64,000 nt of DNA from Tsukamurella sputi (GTDB taxonomy: Bacteria; Actinomycetota; Actinomycetes; Mycobacteriales; Mycobacteriaceae): assembly GCF_007858445.1 (NCBI RefSeq), contig NZ_VIGV01000004.1:248001-312000 (forward strand), in the 5' to 3' direction. A program made the translations under genes and the position numbers. Below the pieces are notes generated by a model. It had not been told where the DNA came from. It saw only the letters and a program-made list of their open reading frames with translations, and searched no databases. This document shows, piece after piece, positions 25,157 through 34,028 of this stretch; the stretch's first letter is position 1; the number at the start of each line of letters is the position of its first letter.

Positions 25157-26002
25157 TCAGGCCAGGCTGCGGAGGCGCTGCAGGGCGCTGGGCTGCTCGG
25201 GCTCGGCGTCGGGATCCCAGACGAAGGAGCTCTCGCCCAGATCGGCGCCGACTTCGGCGAAGGCCTTGTACTCCTTGTCGTCGGCCAACCCGCCCAGCAG
25301 ATAGCCGGTGAGCAGCGCGCGGACCCTCTTCTGCGTGGTCTTGTCGGAGCCGCCGGCGCCGAGAGCGCCGCGCAAGGAGATGCCCTCCGCGAGCCCGCCG
25401 GGTACGGCGTCGGAAACGATCCGCAGCTCCGTCGGCCCCGAGTAGCGCAGCGAGAGGACGCCGGCGTTCGAGGTCATGGAGTGCTCGTCGCCGGGCGCGC
25501 CCAGGATCAGTGCGTTCGCGTGCGTCCCGGTCGCGGCCTTCTCGGCCTGCGGCGACGTGGGCGCGGGGAACAGCGCCGCGAGCCACTCGATGCGGGGATC
25601 CGCGGCGGCCGCGATGAGCGCCGCACCGGTGCCCCAGCCGTGACCGACCACGGACCGCTTGGCCTTGTTCACCGTGATGGCGCCGTCGCCGAGGCGGACC
25701 TCGGTGATCACGTCGAGTGCGGTGCCGAGGTCGATCGCGAGACGCCCGTCCGAGCCCAGGACGCCGCCCTCGGTATCGGGAGCAGCGACCACGAAACCCC
25801 AGGACGCGAGGTGTTGCAGAGTCTTGGTGTAGCGCTTCGACGGGGTGAGCCAATCGTGCGAGAACGCCACCGCGGGCAGGTTCGAGCCGCTCTCGGGCGT
25901 GTAGATCACGCCGGGCAGCCCCGCGACGCCCAGGTCGCCCTTGAGCACGCGGTGCGGGCCGCGGCGCTGCAACTGCTTCACCAGCTTGTTCGCATCCGTC
26001 AC
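25157..26002 (-). CDS. Alpha/beta-hydrolase family protein (Rv3438-like position)
   Basis: This 281-residue protein has the pattern of a dienelactone-hydrolase-like fold: PAVAFSHDWLTPSKRY, the strand GFVVAAPDTEGG and SVVGHGWGTGAAL. At the nucleophile elbow GHGWG, tryptophan stands where Ser or Cys is expected, so normal hydrolase catalysis is doubtful. It sits where Rv3438 lies in M. tuberculosis. The GTG start is preceded by TAACGT seven bases upstream, suggesting a leaderless mRNA. It is convergent with the 60-residue gene. Confidence 0.75.
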   Translation of the reverse strand: MTDANKLVKQLQRRGPHRVLKGDLGVAGLPGVIYTPESGSNLPAVAFSHDWLTPSKRYTKTLQHLASWGFVVAAPDTEGGVLGSDGRLAIDLGTALDVITEVRLGDGAITVNKAKRSVVGHGWGTGAALIAAAADPRIEWLAALFPAPTSPQAEKAATGTHANALILGAPGDEHSMTSNAGVLSLRYSGPTELRIVSDAVPGGLAEGISLRGALGAGGSDKTTQKRVRALLTGYLLGGLADDKEYKAFAEVGADLGESSFVWDPDAEPEQPSALQRLRSLA

Positions 26003-26097
26003 GCCGCTCACGTTAGCGGATGACCGCCGTCGCGCGCCGAGGTCGGCCGCTCCGCGACCCCCCACCGAGCGCGCGAGCTCTGCCGTACCGTGGCGGC

Positions 26098-27504
26098 GTG
26101 CGGCACTATCACCATCCCGACTCCGTGCGTACGGCGGAGGCACCGCTCCTCGCGTCCCTGCCCGACGGTGCGCTGATGCGCCGTGCCGCGTACGGCCTCG
26201 CGCGCGTCTGCGCGGAGGAGCTCTTCGCCCGCACGGGTGGCACTGCCGGGCGCCGCGTGACCCTCCTCGTCGGCTCGGGTGACAACGGCGGTGACGCGCT
26301 CTTCGCGGGGGCTTTTCTGCGCCGGCGCGGCGTGGCCGTCGAGGCGGTGCTGCTGGCCCCCGATCGTGCCCACGCCGCTGGGCTGCGCGCGCTGCGTCGT
26401 GCGGGCGGGCGGGTCGTCGGGACACCGACGCGCCCCGACCTGGTGATCGACGGCATCGTCGGGATCAGCGCCCGGGGCGCGCTGCGCCCCGAGGCCGCGG
26501 AGCTCGTCGCCGGGATCGCCGCGCCGATCGTCGCCGCCGACACCCCGTCGGGCGTCGACGTACGTACCGGGGTCGTGCACGGCCCCGCGGTGACGGCCGC
26601 GGTCACCGTCGCCTTCGGTGCGCTCAAGCCCGTGCACGCGCTGGCCCCCGCCCGGTGCGGCCGGGTCGAGCTGATCGACATCGGTCTGGCGCTCGGCCCC
26701 GGCGAGCTCCGCTCCTTCGAGGACGCCGACCTGGCCGCGCTCTGGCCCGTCCCCGGGCCGGCCGACGACAAGTACAGCCTCGGCGTCCTCGGCATCGTCG
26801 CCGGTAGCGAGGCCTATCCCGGCGCCGCGGTGCTGGCGACGGGCGCGGCGATCCGCGCGAGCTCGGGCATGGTCCGGTACGCCGGCACCGCCGGCGAGGC
26901 CGTCCTCAGCGCCTGGCCCGAGACGGTGGCGAGCGCGGACGTCGCGACTGCGGGGCGGGTGCAGGCGTGGGCGGCCGGTCCGGGCATGGGTGTCGACGGT
27001 GCCGCCGCGGACCGTCTGGCCCGCGTCCTGGACCAGGACCTCCCGACGGTGCTCGACGCGGACGCGCTCACCCTGCTGGCCGAGCACCCGGGCCTGCTGG
27101 CCGGCCGCACCGCGCCGACGGTGCTCACCCCGCACGCCGGCGAGTTCGCCCGGCTCGCGGGGCCGGTGGGCAACGACCGGGTGGCCGCCGCGAGCGAGGC
27201 GGCCCGCGAGTTCGACGCGACGGTGCTGCTCAAGGGGCACGTCACCGTGATCGCGGCCCCGGACGGCGCCGTCGTGGCCGACACCGCGGGCTCGTCCTGG
27301 GCGGCCACGCCCGGCTCGGGAGACGTGCTCACGGGCCTCGTGGGCAAGCTCCTCGCCTCCGGTCTCGCGCCCCTCGACGCCGCGGCGTGCGCCGCGCGGG
27401 TGCACGGACTCGCGGCCGCCCGCGCCGCCGACGGCGCCCCGACGCACGCATCCGCGATCAGCGCGGCGGTGCCGGGCGTCCTGCGCGACGTGCTGCGCGA
27501 CTAG
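26098..27504 (+). CDS. nnr: Bifunctional NAD(P)HX epimerase/dehydratase
   Basis: This is a 468-residue fusion that repairs hydrated NAD(P)H. Residues 1-210 are the epimerase (NnrE) domain with VGSGDNGGDALFAG and the metal site ADTPSGVD. Residues 225-468 are the ADP-dependent dehydratase (NnrD) domain with LTPHAGEFARL, VLLKGHVTVI and the TPGSGDVLTG nucleotide motif. GTG 26098 is preceded by TACCGT six bases upstream. In M. tuberculosis (Rv3433c) it also lies upstream of alr; the genes between them there, and glmS, are absent here. Confidence 0.95.
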   Translation: MRHYHHPDSVRTAEAPLLASLPDGALMRRAAYGLARVCAEELFARTGGTAGRRVTLLVGSGDNGGDALFAGAFLRRRGVAVEAVLLAPDRAHAAGLRALRRAGGRVVGTPTRPDLVIDGIVGISARGALRPEAAELVAGIAAPIVAADTPSGVDVRTGVVHGPAVTAAVTVAFGALKPVHALAPARCGRVELIDIGLALGPGELRSFEDADLAALWPVPGPADDKYSLGVLGIVAGSEAYPGAAVLATGAAIRASSGMVRYAGTAGEAVLSAWPETVASADVATAGRVQAWAAGPGMGVDGAAADRLARVLDQDLPTVLDADALTLLAEHPGLLAGRTAPTVLTPHAGEFARLAGPVGNDRVAAASEAAREFDATVLLKGHVTVIAAPDGAVVADTAGSSWAATPGSGDVLTGLVGKLLASGLAPLDAAACAARVHGLAAARAADGAPTHASAISAAVPGVLRDVLRD

Positions 27505-27517
27505 GCTGAGCAGCGCC

Positions 27518-28657
27518 ATGAAGACATCGATTCCCGCGTCCGGCCTGGAGCGCCTCACCGCGCAGATCGACCTGGGCGCGGTCGCGCACAACACGCGGAT
27601 CGTCGCCGACCACGCGCCGAGCGCCGCGGTGATGGCGGTGCTCAAGGCTGACGCCTACGGCCACGGCGCGCTGCCCGTCGCCCGCGCGGTGCTCGCCGGC
27701 GGCGCCACCGAGATCGGCGTGACCACCGTCGACGAGGCCGTGGCGCTCCGCGAGGGCGGCGTGACGGTGCCGCTGCTGAGTTGGCTGAGCACGAGCGGGT
27801 ACGAACGGGCCATCGACGCCGACGTGCGGTTGGGCGTGAGCTCGCCGCGCCAGCTGGCCGCCGTCGTGGCCGCCGCGCGGGCCGTCGGGCGGCCGGCAGT
27901 GGTGCACGTCAAGGTCGACACCGGACTCAGCCGCAACGGAGTGTCCGCCGCCGAATGGGTCGCGGTCCGCGACGGCCTCGTCGACGCCGAGCGCGCCGGC
28001 CACGTCCAGCTGCAGGGCGTCTTCACCCACCTCGCGCACGGCGACGAGCCCGGGCACCCGTTCCTGGACGTGCAGCGCGACGCGCTCGCCGCCACCGTCG
28101 CCGACGCCCGGGCACATGGGCTCGCGCCCACGCAGGTGCACGCCGCGAACTCGGCGGCCGCGCTCACCCGCCCCGATCTGCACTTCGACCTGGTCCGCCC
28201 CGGCATCGCTCTCTACGGCGGGATCCCGGTGCCCGGCAGGGACTTCGGGCTGCGGCAGGTGATGACCTTCGCCGCGCCCGTGATCCTGATCAAGCGGATC
28301 CGCCGGGGCGACGGCGTCAGCTACGGGCACAGTTGGACAGCGCCCCGCGACACCGTCGTCGGGCTCATCCCCGCGGGGTACGCCGACGGTGTGTGGCGAC
28401 CGCTGAGCGGCCGGATCGAGGTGGCGATCGGCGGCCGGCGGTTCCCGCAGGTAGGTCGGGTCTGTATGGACCAGAGCGTGATCGACCTCGGCCCCGACGG
28501 CGGCGGGGTCTCCGAGGGCGACACCGCGGTCCTCTTCGGAGACGCGCCCGGCGCGGATCGCGCCTCCGACTGGGCGGAGCTACTCGGCACCATCGACTAC
28601 GAGGTCCTGACCGGCGTGCGTGGGCGCGCCGTCCGGACGTACCCGGGGGAGCAGTGA
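27518..28657 (+). CDS. alr: Alanine racemase
   Basis: This 379-residue fold-type III PLP enzyme makes D-alanine for peptidoglycan. The PLP lysine is K43 in VLKADAYGHG and the catalytic tyrosine is Y269 in GVSYGHSW. RPGIALYGG and GRVCMDQ are the usual active-site segments. The start is 13 bases after nnr. The stop overlaps the next GTG (GTGA), coupling it to the hydrolase. Confidence 0.97.
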   Translation: MKTSIPASGLERLTAQIDLGAVAHNTRIVADHAPSAAVMAVLKADAYGHGALPVARAVLAGGATEIGVTTVDEAVALREGGVTVPLLSWLSTSGYERAIDADVRLGVSSPRQLAAVVAAARAVGRPAVVHVKVDTGLSRNGVSAAEWVAVRDGLVDAERAGHVQLQGVFTHLAHGDEPGHPFLDVQRDALAATVADARAHGLAPTQVHAANSAAALTRPDLHFDLVRPGIALYGGIPVPGRDFGLRQVMTFAAPVILIKRIRRGDGVSYGHSWTAPRDTVVGLIPAGYADGVWRPLSGRIEVAIGGRRFPQVGRVCMDQSVIDLGPDGGGVSEGDTAVLFGDAPGADRASDWAELLGTIDYEVLTGVRGRAVRTYPGEQ

Positions 28658-29727
28658 ACGACGAGAACCGTGGCCGCGTCCACATTCCCGAGCACTTTGC
28701 GGGGCCCGCGCTGCTGGCGGGCCTCGGCACCGGGGTAGCTGTGGCGGCGCTCACCGGGATCGCCGCCGCCGCACGGGTGCTCGGTGTCCGGGGCGCCGGT
28801 GATGATCCGGTGGCTCCGGACGATCTGGTGTTCCGGTCCGACCGCGAATCGATCGTGATGAGCGTCGACGGTGTGCCCCTGCACGTCCGCGAGGTCGGAC
28901 CGCGCGACGCCCCGGTCACGGTGCTCTTCGTGCACGGCTTCACGCTCCGCACGGGGTCGTGGGTCCTGGTGCGCAACGAACTGCAGGAGCGCTGGGGTGA
29001 CGACGTGCGGATGGTCTTCCCGGACTGCCGCGGCCACGGCGACTCCGGCTCGTGCACGCCCGAGCAGAGCACCGTCGGTCTGCTGGGGGACGACATCGCC
29101 ACCGTCATCCGGACCCTGATCCCCACGGGACCTGTGGTGCTGGTCGGGCATTCGATGGGCGGCATGGCGATCTGCGCGCTGGCCACCGGGCACCCCGAAT
29201 TGATCGGTTCCCGTGTGGTGGGCGCATCGCTGCTGGGTACCGCATCGCACGCCCTCACCGACGTGGGGCTGGCTGCCGCGCTGCGCAATCCGGTGCTCGA
29301 CGTGGTCCGTGCCGCGATCCGCTTCCTGCCCTCGGTCGTGGGCCGCGGGCGCGAGATCATCACGCCTATCGCGACGCCCTTCATCACCGCGGGCGCCTAC
29401 GCGCCCGGTGACCGCAGCGCCACGATGACCGAGTTCTCGTCGACCATGAGCCTGTCGGCGCCTCTCGGCACGTACGCGGGTTTCATGCCGGCGCTGGAGG
29501 AGTACGACGAGCGGGGCGCTCTCCCCGTGCTGCGCCGCATCGCGACCTCGGTGGTCTGCGGTGATCACGACTGGATGACGCCGCTGCGCAAGTCCAAGGC
29601 GCTCGCCGAGGAACTCGACTCGGAGCTCATCGTGCTCGCCGAGACCGGGCACATGCTCATCCTCGAATCCGCACCGCGGGTGGCGCGGGCGATCGCCGAT
29701 CTCGTGGCGCGGGCGGTGCCCGCGTGA
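28654..29727 (+). CDS. Alpha/beta hydrolase
   Basis: This is a 357-residue protein. An N-terminal membrane or signal segment (about 15-45, LLAGLGTGVAVAALTGIAAA) is followed by an alpha/beta-hydrolase fold with FVHGFTLRTGSW (oxyanion strand) and the nucleophile elbow GHSMGG. The acid lies in GDHDWMTP and the histidine in ETGHMLILE. It is translationally coupled to alr before it and tsaE after it. The substrate is unknown; an envelope lipid ester is plausible given the anchor. Confidence 0.88.
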   Translation: MNDENRGRVHIPEHFAGPALLAGLGTGVAVAALTGIAAAARVLGVRGAGDDPVAPDDLVFRSDRESIVMSVDGVPLHVREVGPRDAPVTVLFVHGFTLRTGSWVLVRNELQERWGDDVRMVFPDCRGHGDSGSCTPEQSTVGLLGDDIATVIRTLIPTGPVVLVGHSMGGMAICALATGHPELIGSRVVGASLLGTASHALTDVGLAAALRNPVLDVVRAAIRFLPSVVGRGREIITPIATPFITAGAYAPGDRSATMTEFSSTMSLSAPLGTYAGFMPALEEYDERGALPVLRRIATSVVCGDHDWMTPLRKSKALAEELDSELIVLAETGHMLILESAPRVARAIADLVARAVPA

Positions 29728-30179
29728 GCGCCGCGCCGCGCGGTGGCGAGCGCGTCCTGCCGGAGGTCGAGGACACCGAGTCGCTCGGCCGGGAACTCGC
29801 CGCGCAGCTGGCGGCCGGTGATCTCGTGATCCTCGACGGTCCCCTCGGCGCGGGCAAGACCGCGCTGACTCGGGGGATCGCTGCGGGGCTCGGCGTACTC
29901 GGCCGCGTCTCCTCACCCACGTTCATCATCGCCCGCGAGCACCGTCCGGGCCCGTCCGGCGGCCCCGGGCTCGTGCACGTCGACGCCTATCGGCTCGGCG
30001 GCCTCGACGAGCTGGACGCGCTCGATCTCGACACCGACCTCGAGGACTGCGTCGTCGTGGTCGAGTGGGGAGAGGGCGTCGCGGAGCGACTCACCGATCG
30101 CCACCTCATGATCCGGCTCCGTCGGGCCGAGGGAACCGACGTGCGCACCGTGACCTGGGAGTGGGTCGACGGGGCCTGA
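29724..30179 (+). CDS. tsaE: tRNA threonylcarbamoyladenosine biosynthesis ATPase TsaE
   Basis: This 151-residue P-loop protein has Walker A GPLGAGKTALTRG and SSPTFIIAREH. DAYRLGGLDELDALDLD and VVVEWGEGV complete the TsaE signature. It acts with TsaB and TsaD in t6A synthesis on ANN-decoding tRNAs. The start overlaps the hydrolase stop. In M. tuberculosis tsaB follows directly; here 4.5 kb of other genes intervene. Confidence 0.96.
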   Translation: MSAAPRGGERVLPEVEDTESLGRELAAQLAAGDLVILDGPLGAGKTALTRGIAAGLGVLGRVSSPTFIIAREHRPGPSGGPGLVHVDAYRLGGLDELDALDLDTDLEDCVVVVEWGEGVAERLTDRHLMIRLRRAEGTDVRTVTWEWVDGA

Positions 30180-30182
30180 CCG

Positions 30183-30815
30183 TCAGGACCGGCCGGTCGC
30201 GGTGCAGATGCACGCGTGATTGCCCTGGGCGTCGGCGAGCACCCAGAAGCTCGGGGCATGCGCGTCCGACACCAGGCGTCCTCCGGCCGCGACGGCGGCG
30301 TCGATGCGGTCCCGCGCCTCGCGCGGGTCCACCCAGACGTCCAGGTGGAAGCGCTGCCGCGGGGGCTCGTGCGGTTCGGTGCGCTGGAACCACAGGATCG
30401 CATCGGCGCCGTGCCGCTGGACCTCGAGACCGCCGTCGTCGTCCTGGACCTCGGCACCGAGCAGCGCGGACCAGAAGGGCGCGATCTCCGCAGCGTCCGC
30501 GGTGTCTAGGCCGAGCTCGACGACCGACGATTCACTGGGGTGGGCGCTGACGTCCCGTTCGCGGGCGATCTCCGAGAACCGCGCCGCGAGCCGTCGATCC
30601 CGGTCGGTGACGCCGCCGGCGTCGTGGCTGTAGAGCAGCACGTCGACGGTGCCGTACCGCAATGTGAGATCGGGGTGGTGGTTCGCCTCCTCGGCCGCTG
30701 ACGCGAACGCGGTCACGAGTTCGAGGCCGGCGGTGAAATCACGGGTGCGGAACCGGGTGTGCAGGCCGCGGACGAGCGGCGCCCAGTCGGGGTGGGTTTC
30801 GGTGTTCTCGCTCAT
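30183..30815 (-). CDS. Pterin-4a-carbinolamine dehydratase-like domain fused to a VOC domain
   Basis: This 210-residue protein starts MSENTETHPD. Residues 1-87 match pterin-4a-carbinolamine dehydratase, with AAEEANHHPDLTLRYGTVDV carrying E43, H46 and H47, and SHDAGGVTDRD. Residues 95-210 are a glyoxalase-like VOC domain (VELGLDTADAAEIAPFWSAL, later FHLDVWVD). The fusion occurs in actinobacteria; the joint substrate is not known to me. It is convergent with tsaE, three bases apart. The upstream in-frame extension lacks coding character. Confidence 0.88.
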   Translation of the reverse strand: MSENTETHPDWAPLVRGLHTRFRTRDFTAGLELVTAFASAAEEANHHPDLTLRYGTVDVLLYSHDAGGVTDRDRRLAARFSEIARERDVSAHPSESSVVELGLDTADAAEIAPFWSALLGAEVQDDDGGLEVQRHGADAILWFQRTEPHEPPRQRFHLDVWVDPREARDRIDAAVAAGGRLVSDAHAPSFWVLADAQGNHACICTATGRS

Positions 30816-30872
30816 GACTCCATCGTGCTCCCCTGCACTGACAAGTTCGAGGGTTCTCGTCACCTTCTGCTC

Positions 30873-30900
30873 TTGCACAATAATCGAACAGGTGTACGAT
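30873..30900 (+). promoter_or_regulatory. Promoter of the 13E12/HNH gene
   Basis: TTGCAC (30873-30878), 16 nt and TACGAT (30895-30900). The ATG begins 6 bases after the -10 box and there is no ribosome binding site, so a leaderless mRNA is expected. The spacer is A/T-rich compared with the surroundings. Confidence 0.7.
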
Positions 30901-30906
30901 GAAGAC

Positions 30907-32991
30907 ATGAACGGGTCCGGCGCTTTGGCGAACCTTCCGGAGGCTCTACTGCCGCCGGAGTTCGTCGAGGGTGTGCCGGGGTCCGCGCAGCTCGGGCCGG
31001 CCCTGCTGGAGCAGCGACGGTGCGAGAACCTCGCCTTCTGCCGGACCGTCTCGGCGGTGTATGCGCTGTTCCGCGACCGGTACGGGGAGCGCGAGTCGGC
31101 GTTCCTGTCGTCGGATCCGATGGGCGGTGCCGACTTCTACGCGGTGCGGCGGGAGCTGTCGGCGGCGTATGCGGCGGTGAAGGCGGAGATCTCGGTCGCG
31201 TTGCGGATCGGGTCGACGGCCACCGAGACGGTGATCGAGCAGGCGGTGGGATTCGTCGAACGGCTCCCGCGGGTGTTCGCGTTGATCGGGCGGGGCGTCC
31301 TGTCCCCGCGCGGCGGGATGGAGGCGCTGAGCCGGGCGCGGGCGCTCACCGGCGCGCAGGCACTCGAATTCGACGATCAGCTCGCCGAGCTGCTGGCCGA
31401 GGATCCGCTGTCGATCGTCTCGGTGCCGGCGCTGCGCGAGGCGGCGGATCGGCTGGTGCAGGACATTGACCCCGTGGCCGCCGAACGCAGGCGGCGCATG
31501 GCGGAGGATGATCGCCGGCTGACGGTCCGGCCCGCCGAGGACGGAATGGCCGCGGCGTACGCGTTGCTGACGGCACACGAGGGGCGCGAGCTCGACGTCC
31601 GGGTGGACGGGATCGCCGCGTCGGTCTGCGACGGTGACCCGCGCACGGCGGCGCAGCGCCGAGCGGACGGCTTGATGATGCTGATCCGCGGCTTCGTCAC
31701 GCTCGGGTGCTGGTGTGAGGACGAGGGGTGCCCTGTACGGGAAGCCCGACCGGCCGGCGACTGCGGAGCCGACGACGAGGGCGCGCGGGTCGTCGTCCGG
31801 TACCGCACGCTCATCCACGTGGTGGTCAACGAGAAAACGCTCGCCGATCCGGGCCACACCGGTTCCGGGTTCCTGATGGGCCACGGTCCGGTGACCGCCC
31901 AGCACGCCCGCGATCTCGCCGCCCGCGACGACGCTGTGCTCCGCCCGTTCGGCGTCGAACTCCCCGACACGGATGACTCGGGCGCTGCCACGGAAACACC
32001 GGCTGCTGCAGACGCGCACCCTGCTAACGATGCTGATGATGCTGCGGCAGTGCACCCTCCTCCTGATGCGGGCGTCGAACGCGAGCACCTTCCTGTGCAG
32101 CCCGGTCGGCCTGCGGGATCCGGGCCGCGATCGGCCTGGTTCCGCGCGACGGGCGTCGACGTGGCGCGCCCAGCGCCGTCGGCGGTCCTCGTCGCCGCCC
32201 GCTGCTGCCACGCGGGTCCGCCTGTGGTCGACGTCGCGGACTCGGCATCGGCATCGGTTGCGGAAGTCATTCCTTCAGCACATGATTCCGCCCCAGCGGA
32301 TGCGGAATCACCGACTGAGGTACAGGGGCGAGCTCTGCCTCCGGCGACCCCGGATGCGGACGGCCAGAGCCCCGCTACCGCGCCGTCCGGGCCGGTCGTG
32401 AGCCCGCGGGCCTTGGTGATCGCGCAGGGCAGCAGCGGATACCGGTTCTCCGCCGACCTCACCCGCTATCTCGCGTTCGTCTACCCGCGCTGCGTGTTCC
32501 CGTTCTGCACCCGGCCTGCGTCCCGCTGTCAGCTCGACCACTCGCGCGAGTACGACCATGACGCTCCCGCCCGGGGCGGCGCGACCAGTGCTGTGAACGG
32601 GCAGCCCCTCTGCGTGCCGCACCATCAGCTCAAGACCGCAGGTGTCTGGACCGACGCACGCATGTCCGACGGCCGAATCCTCTGGATCGGCCCCACCGGC
32701 CAACGGGTGATCGTCGACCCGAGCCGTACCGTGCGTGCGCTGTTCCCCGACCTTGCCCGCGTCGCGTGGACCGCACCTACCTCCACCCGGATTCGGAAGA
32801 CGTCACTGCCGAGTGGGCTCACGCGACTCCAACGGGAACACCAGCGCCGCGAGCGTCTCCGCGCGGCGCATCTGCGCGCCCTCGACCGAGAACGTGAGAG
32901 CCTCAGCGCCATCGACCATCGCCTTGAAACGGTCCTTACCGGGCGTGACCCCGCGCACCACCCGCCGCCCGACGAGCCGCCTCCCTTCTAG
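30907..32991 (+). CDS. 13E12/DUF222-type protein with C-terminal HNH endonuclease domain
   Basis: This is a 694-residue protein. Residues 20-330 are the DUF222 region of the 13E12 repeat family. A low-complexity Ala/Asp/Pro stretch (about 355-480) follows. A C-terminal HNH domain (about 526-578) has CVFPFCTRPASRCQLDH, then N and LCVPHHQLK. The family is multicopy in Mycobacteriales and sits at variable loci, and is thought to be mobile or recombination-prone. It stands in the first of two inserts that split the tsa cluster. The low-complexity part has a less biased third position than its neighbours. Confidence 0.9.
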   Translation: MNGSGALANLPEALLPPEFVEGVPGSAQLGPALLEQRRCENLAFCRTVSAVYALFRDRYGERESAFLSSDPMGGADFYAVRRELSAAYAAVKAEISVALRIGSTATETVIEQAVGFVERLPRVFALIGRGVLSPRGGMEALSRARALTGAQALEFDDQLAELLAEDPLSIVSVPALREAADRLVQDIDPVAAERRRRMAEDDRRLTVRPAEDGMAAAYALLTAHEGRELDVRVDGIAASVCDGDPRTAAQRRADGLMMLIRGFVTLGCWCEDEGCPVREARPAGDCGADDEGARVVVRYRTLIHVVVNEKTLADPGHTGSGFLMGHGPVTAQHARDLAARDDAVLRPFGVELPDTDDSGAATETPAAADAHPANDADDAAAVHPPPDAGVEREHLPVQPGRPAGSGPRSAWFRATGVDVARPAPSAVLVAARCCHAGPPVVDVADSASASVAEVIPSAHDSAPADAESPTEVQGRALPPATPDADGQSPATAPSGPVVSPRALVIAQGSSGYRFSADLTRYLAFVYPRCVFPFCTRPASRCQLDHSREYDHDAPARGGATSAVNGQPLCVPHHQLKTAGVWTDARMSDGRILWIGPTGQRVIVDPSRTVRALFPDLARVAWTAPTSTRIRKTSLPSGLTRLQREHQRRERLRAAHLRALDRERESLSAIDHRLETVLTGRDPAHHPPPDEPPPF

Positions 32992-32999
32992 TGGGTCGA

Positions 33000-33592
33000 G
33001 CGGTGCGCGAGGCGCTGTACCAGCGGGCCTTGGCGATCGCCGGCATGACCGCCTGCGGCTGGTTGAGGGAACGAAGGCTGGTTGGTGGGAAGTAGGCGTG
33101 CTCACCCTCGACCTCGATGAACCGCGTGCCGCCCGGGTGATCGTCCCCGAAGGCGGCGGCGAGCCTGCGCCTCAGCGTGGGATTGAAGGGCGCGGTCGGC
33201 GAGACACGCGCGTGGTCCGACGGATCTTCGCCGCCGCTTGTGTTGGCGTCGCTCCGGGGGGAGGAGGAGGGGTCGATCGGGATCAGTGACCAATAGACCG
33301 AAGCCGACGGGCAGCGGCGTAGTGCTGGCCGTTTCAGAGTCGACGTGATCGGCTTGATCAGTACGCGATACCGCAGTAGCGCGAGTAGCGCGAGTAGCGC
33401 GGGGAGGGCTGCGGCGGAAGAGTGTCGAAGGCGTCGCAGTTCGTGAGCACCACCCGCCCGACCAGTTCGCGGCAGGTCCCGCGGCAGGCACTGGCAGTTC
33501 GCGCCGCCCGTGTCGTCGCCCACGAGCGCGCACCCCCCCGCAGTCCCTGATTCTCGATGAAGTCGGCGGTGCCGGACGGAGGGAGGCGAAAC
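33000..33592 (-). other. Gene-poor stretch with degenerate coding fragments
   Basis: No intact gene is convincing here. On the minus strand about 33195-33000 has good codon bias (GDDHPGGTRFIEVEGEHAYF, then RSLNQPQAVMPAIAKARWY) but runs into the 3' end of the HNH gene without a clear end. A second fragment at about 33540-33360 shows coding-like character that switches frame (ending RYCGIAY and a stop). I read this as remains of one or two disrupted genes. I recognise no family. Confidence 0.4.
33375..33401. repeat. Three copies of a 9-bp tandem repeat
   Basis: AGTAGCGCG occurs three times in direct succession within the degenerate stretch. The unit is a multiple of three and encodes a repeated tripeptide in every frame. 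It may reflect replication slippage. Confidence 0.7.
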
Positions 33593-33949
33593 TCACGCGG
33601 GCGCTCTTGGCGGTGCGGTCGCCGCGCCGCGGGTGGCCTCTGGGACGGCGCGGGTCTCCCGCAGGTAGAGGTACAGCGGAAGCGAGAGTGACAGCCCGAC
33701 GAGGCAGGTCGTCGGGATTACGAGCCACCACCGGCGCACGCCCGTGCGCTGCGCGTCCGTCGCCGACCACACCAGGAAGACGGCGATCGAGAGCAACACG
33801 TCGGCGGTGAAGCCGGACGCCGCCCCGTTCGGGAACAGACTCGTCAGGAAGAGAGGGGGATCGAGTCCCTCGGCGGCGAAGAACCCGCCGAAGCTGACCC
33901 ACGGCACCACGGTACTGATGACCATCATGACCAGGTAGAACCACCGCAT
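33593..33949 (-). CDS. DUF2834-type small membrane protein
   Basis: This 118-residue protein has three predicted membrane helices (about 3-25, 45-62 and 73-93). The N-terminal MVISTVVPWVSFGGFF and central ADVLLSIAVFLVWSATDAQR fit the DUF2834 family, whose function is unknown. It is divergent from a TetR regulator 79 bases away, which is a candidate controller of this gene. Confidence 0.8.
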   Translation of the reverse strand: MRWFYLVMMVISTVVPWVSFGGFFAAEGLDPPLFLTSLFPNGAASGFTADVLLSIAVFLVWSATDAQRTGVRRWWLVIPTTCLVGLSLSLPLYLYLRETRAVPEATRGAATAPPRAPA

Positions 33950-34028
33950 GGCGCATCCTTCGAGTGGTCGAGGGTTAATGTCGGGGTGCAGTTACAGTCA
34001 ATCGGTATGAAAGTTACGTGCAGCCTGT

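Noticed and set aside
27502-27518. alr as a leaderless gene (TAGGCT upstream)
   Set aside because: The box is 10 nt from the ATG, outside the 6-7 nt seen elsewhere, and alr can be co-transcribed with nnr.
30175-30187. CCTGACCGTCAGG palindrome between tsaE and the PCD-VOC gene as terminator
   Set aside because: Loop too small; it arises from the two convergent stop codons.
33102-33956. 284-codon minus-strand frame over the DUF2834 gene and the degenerate stretch
   Set aside because: Arg-rich shadow; the DUF2834 frame has membrane helices and matches a family.
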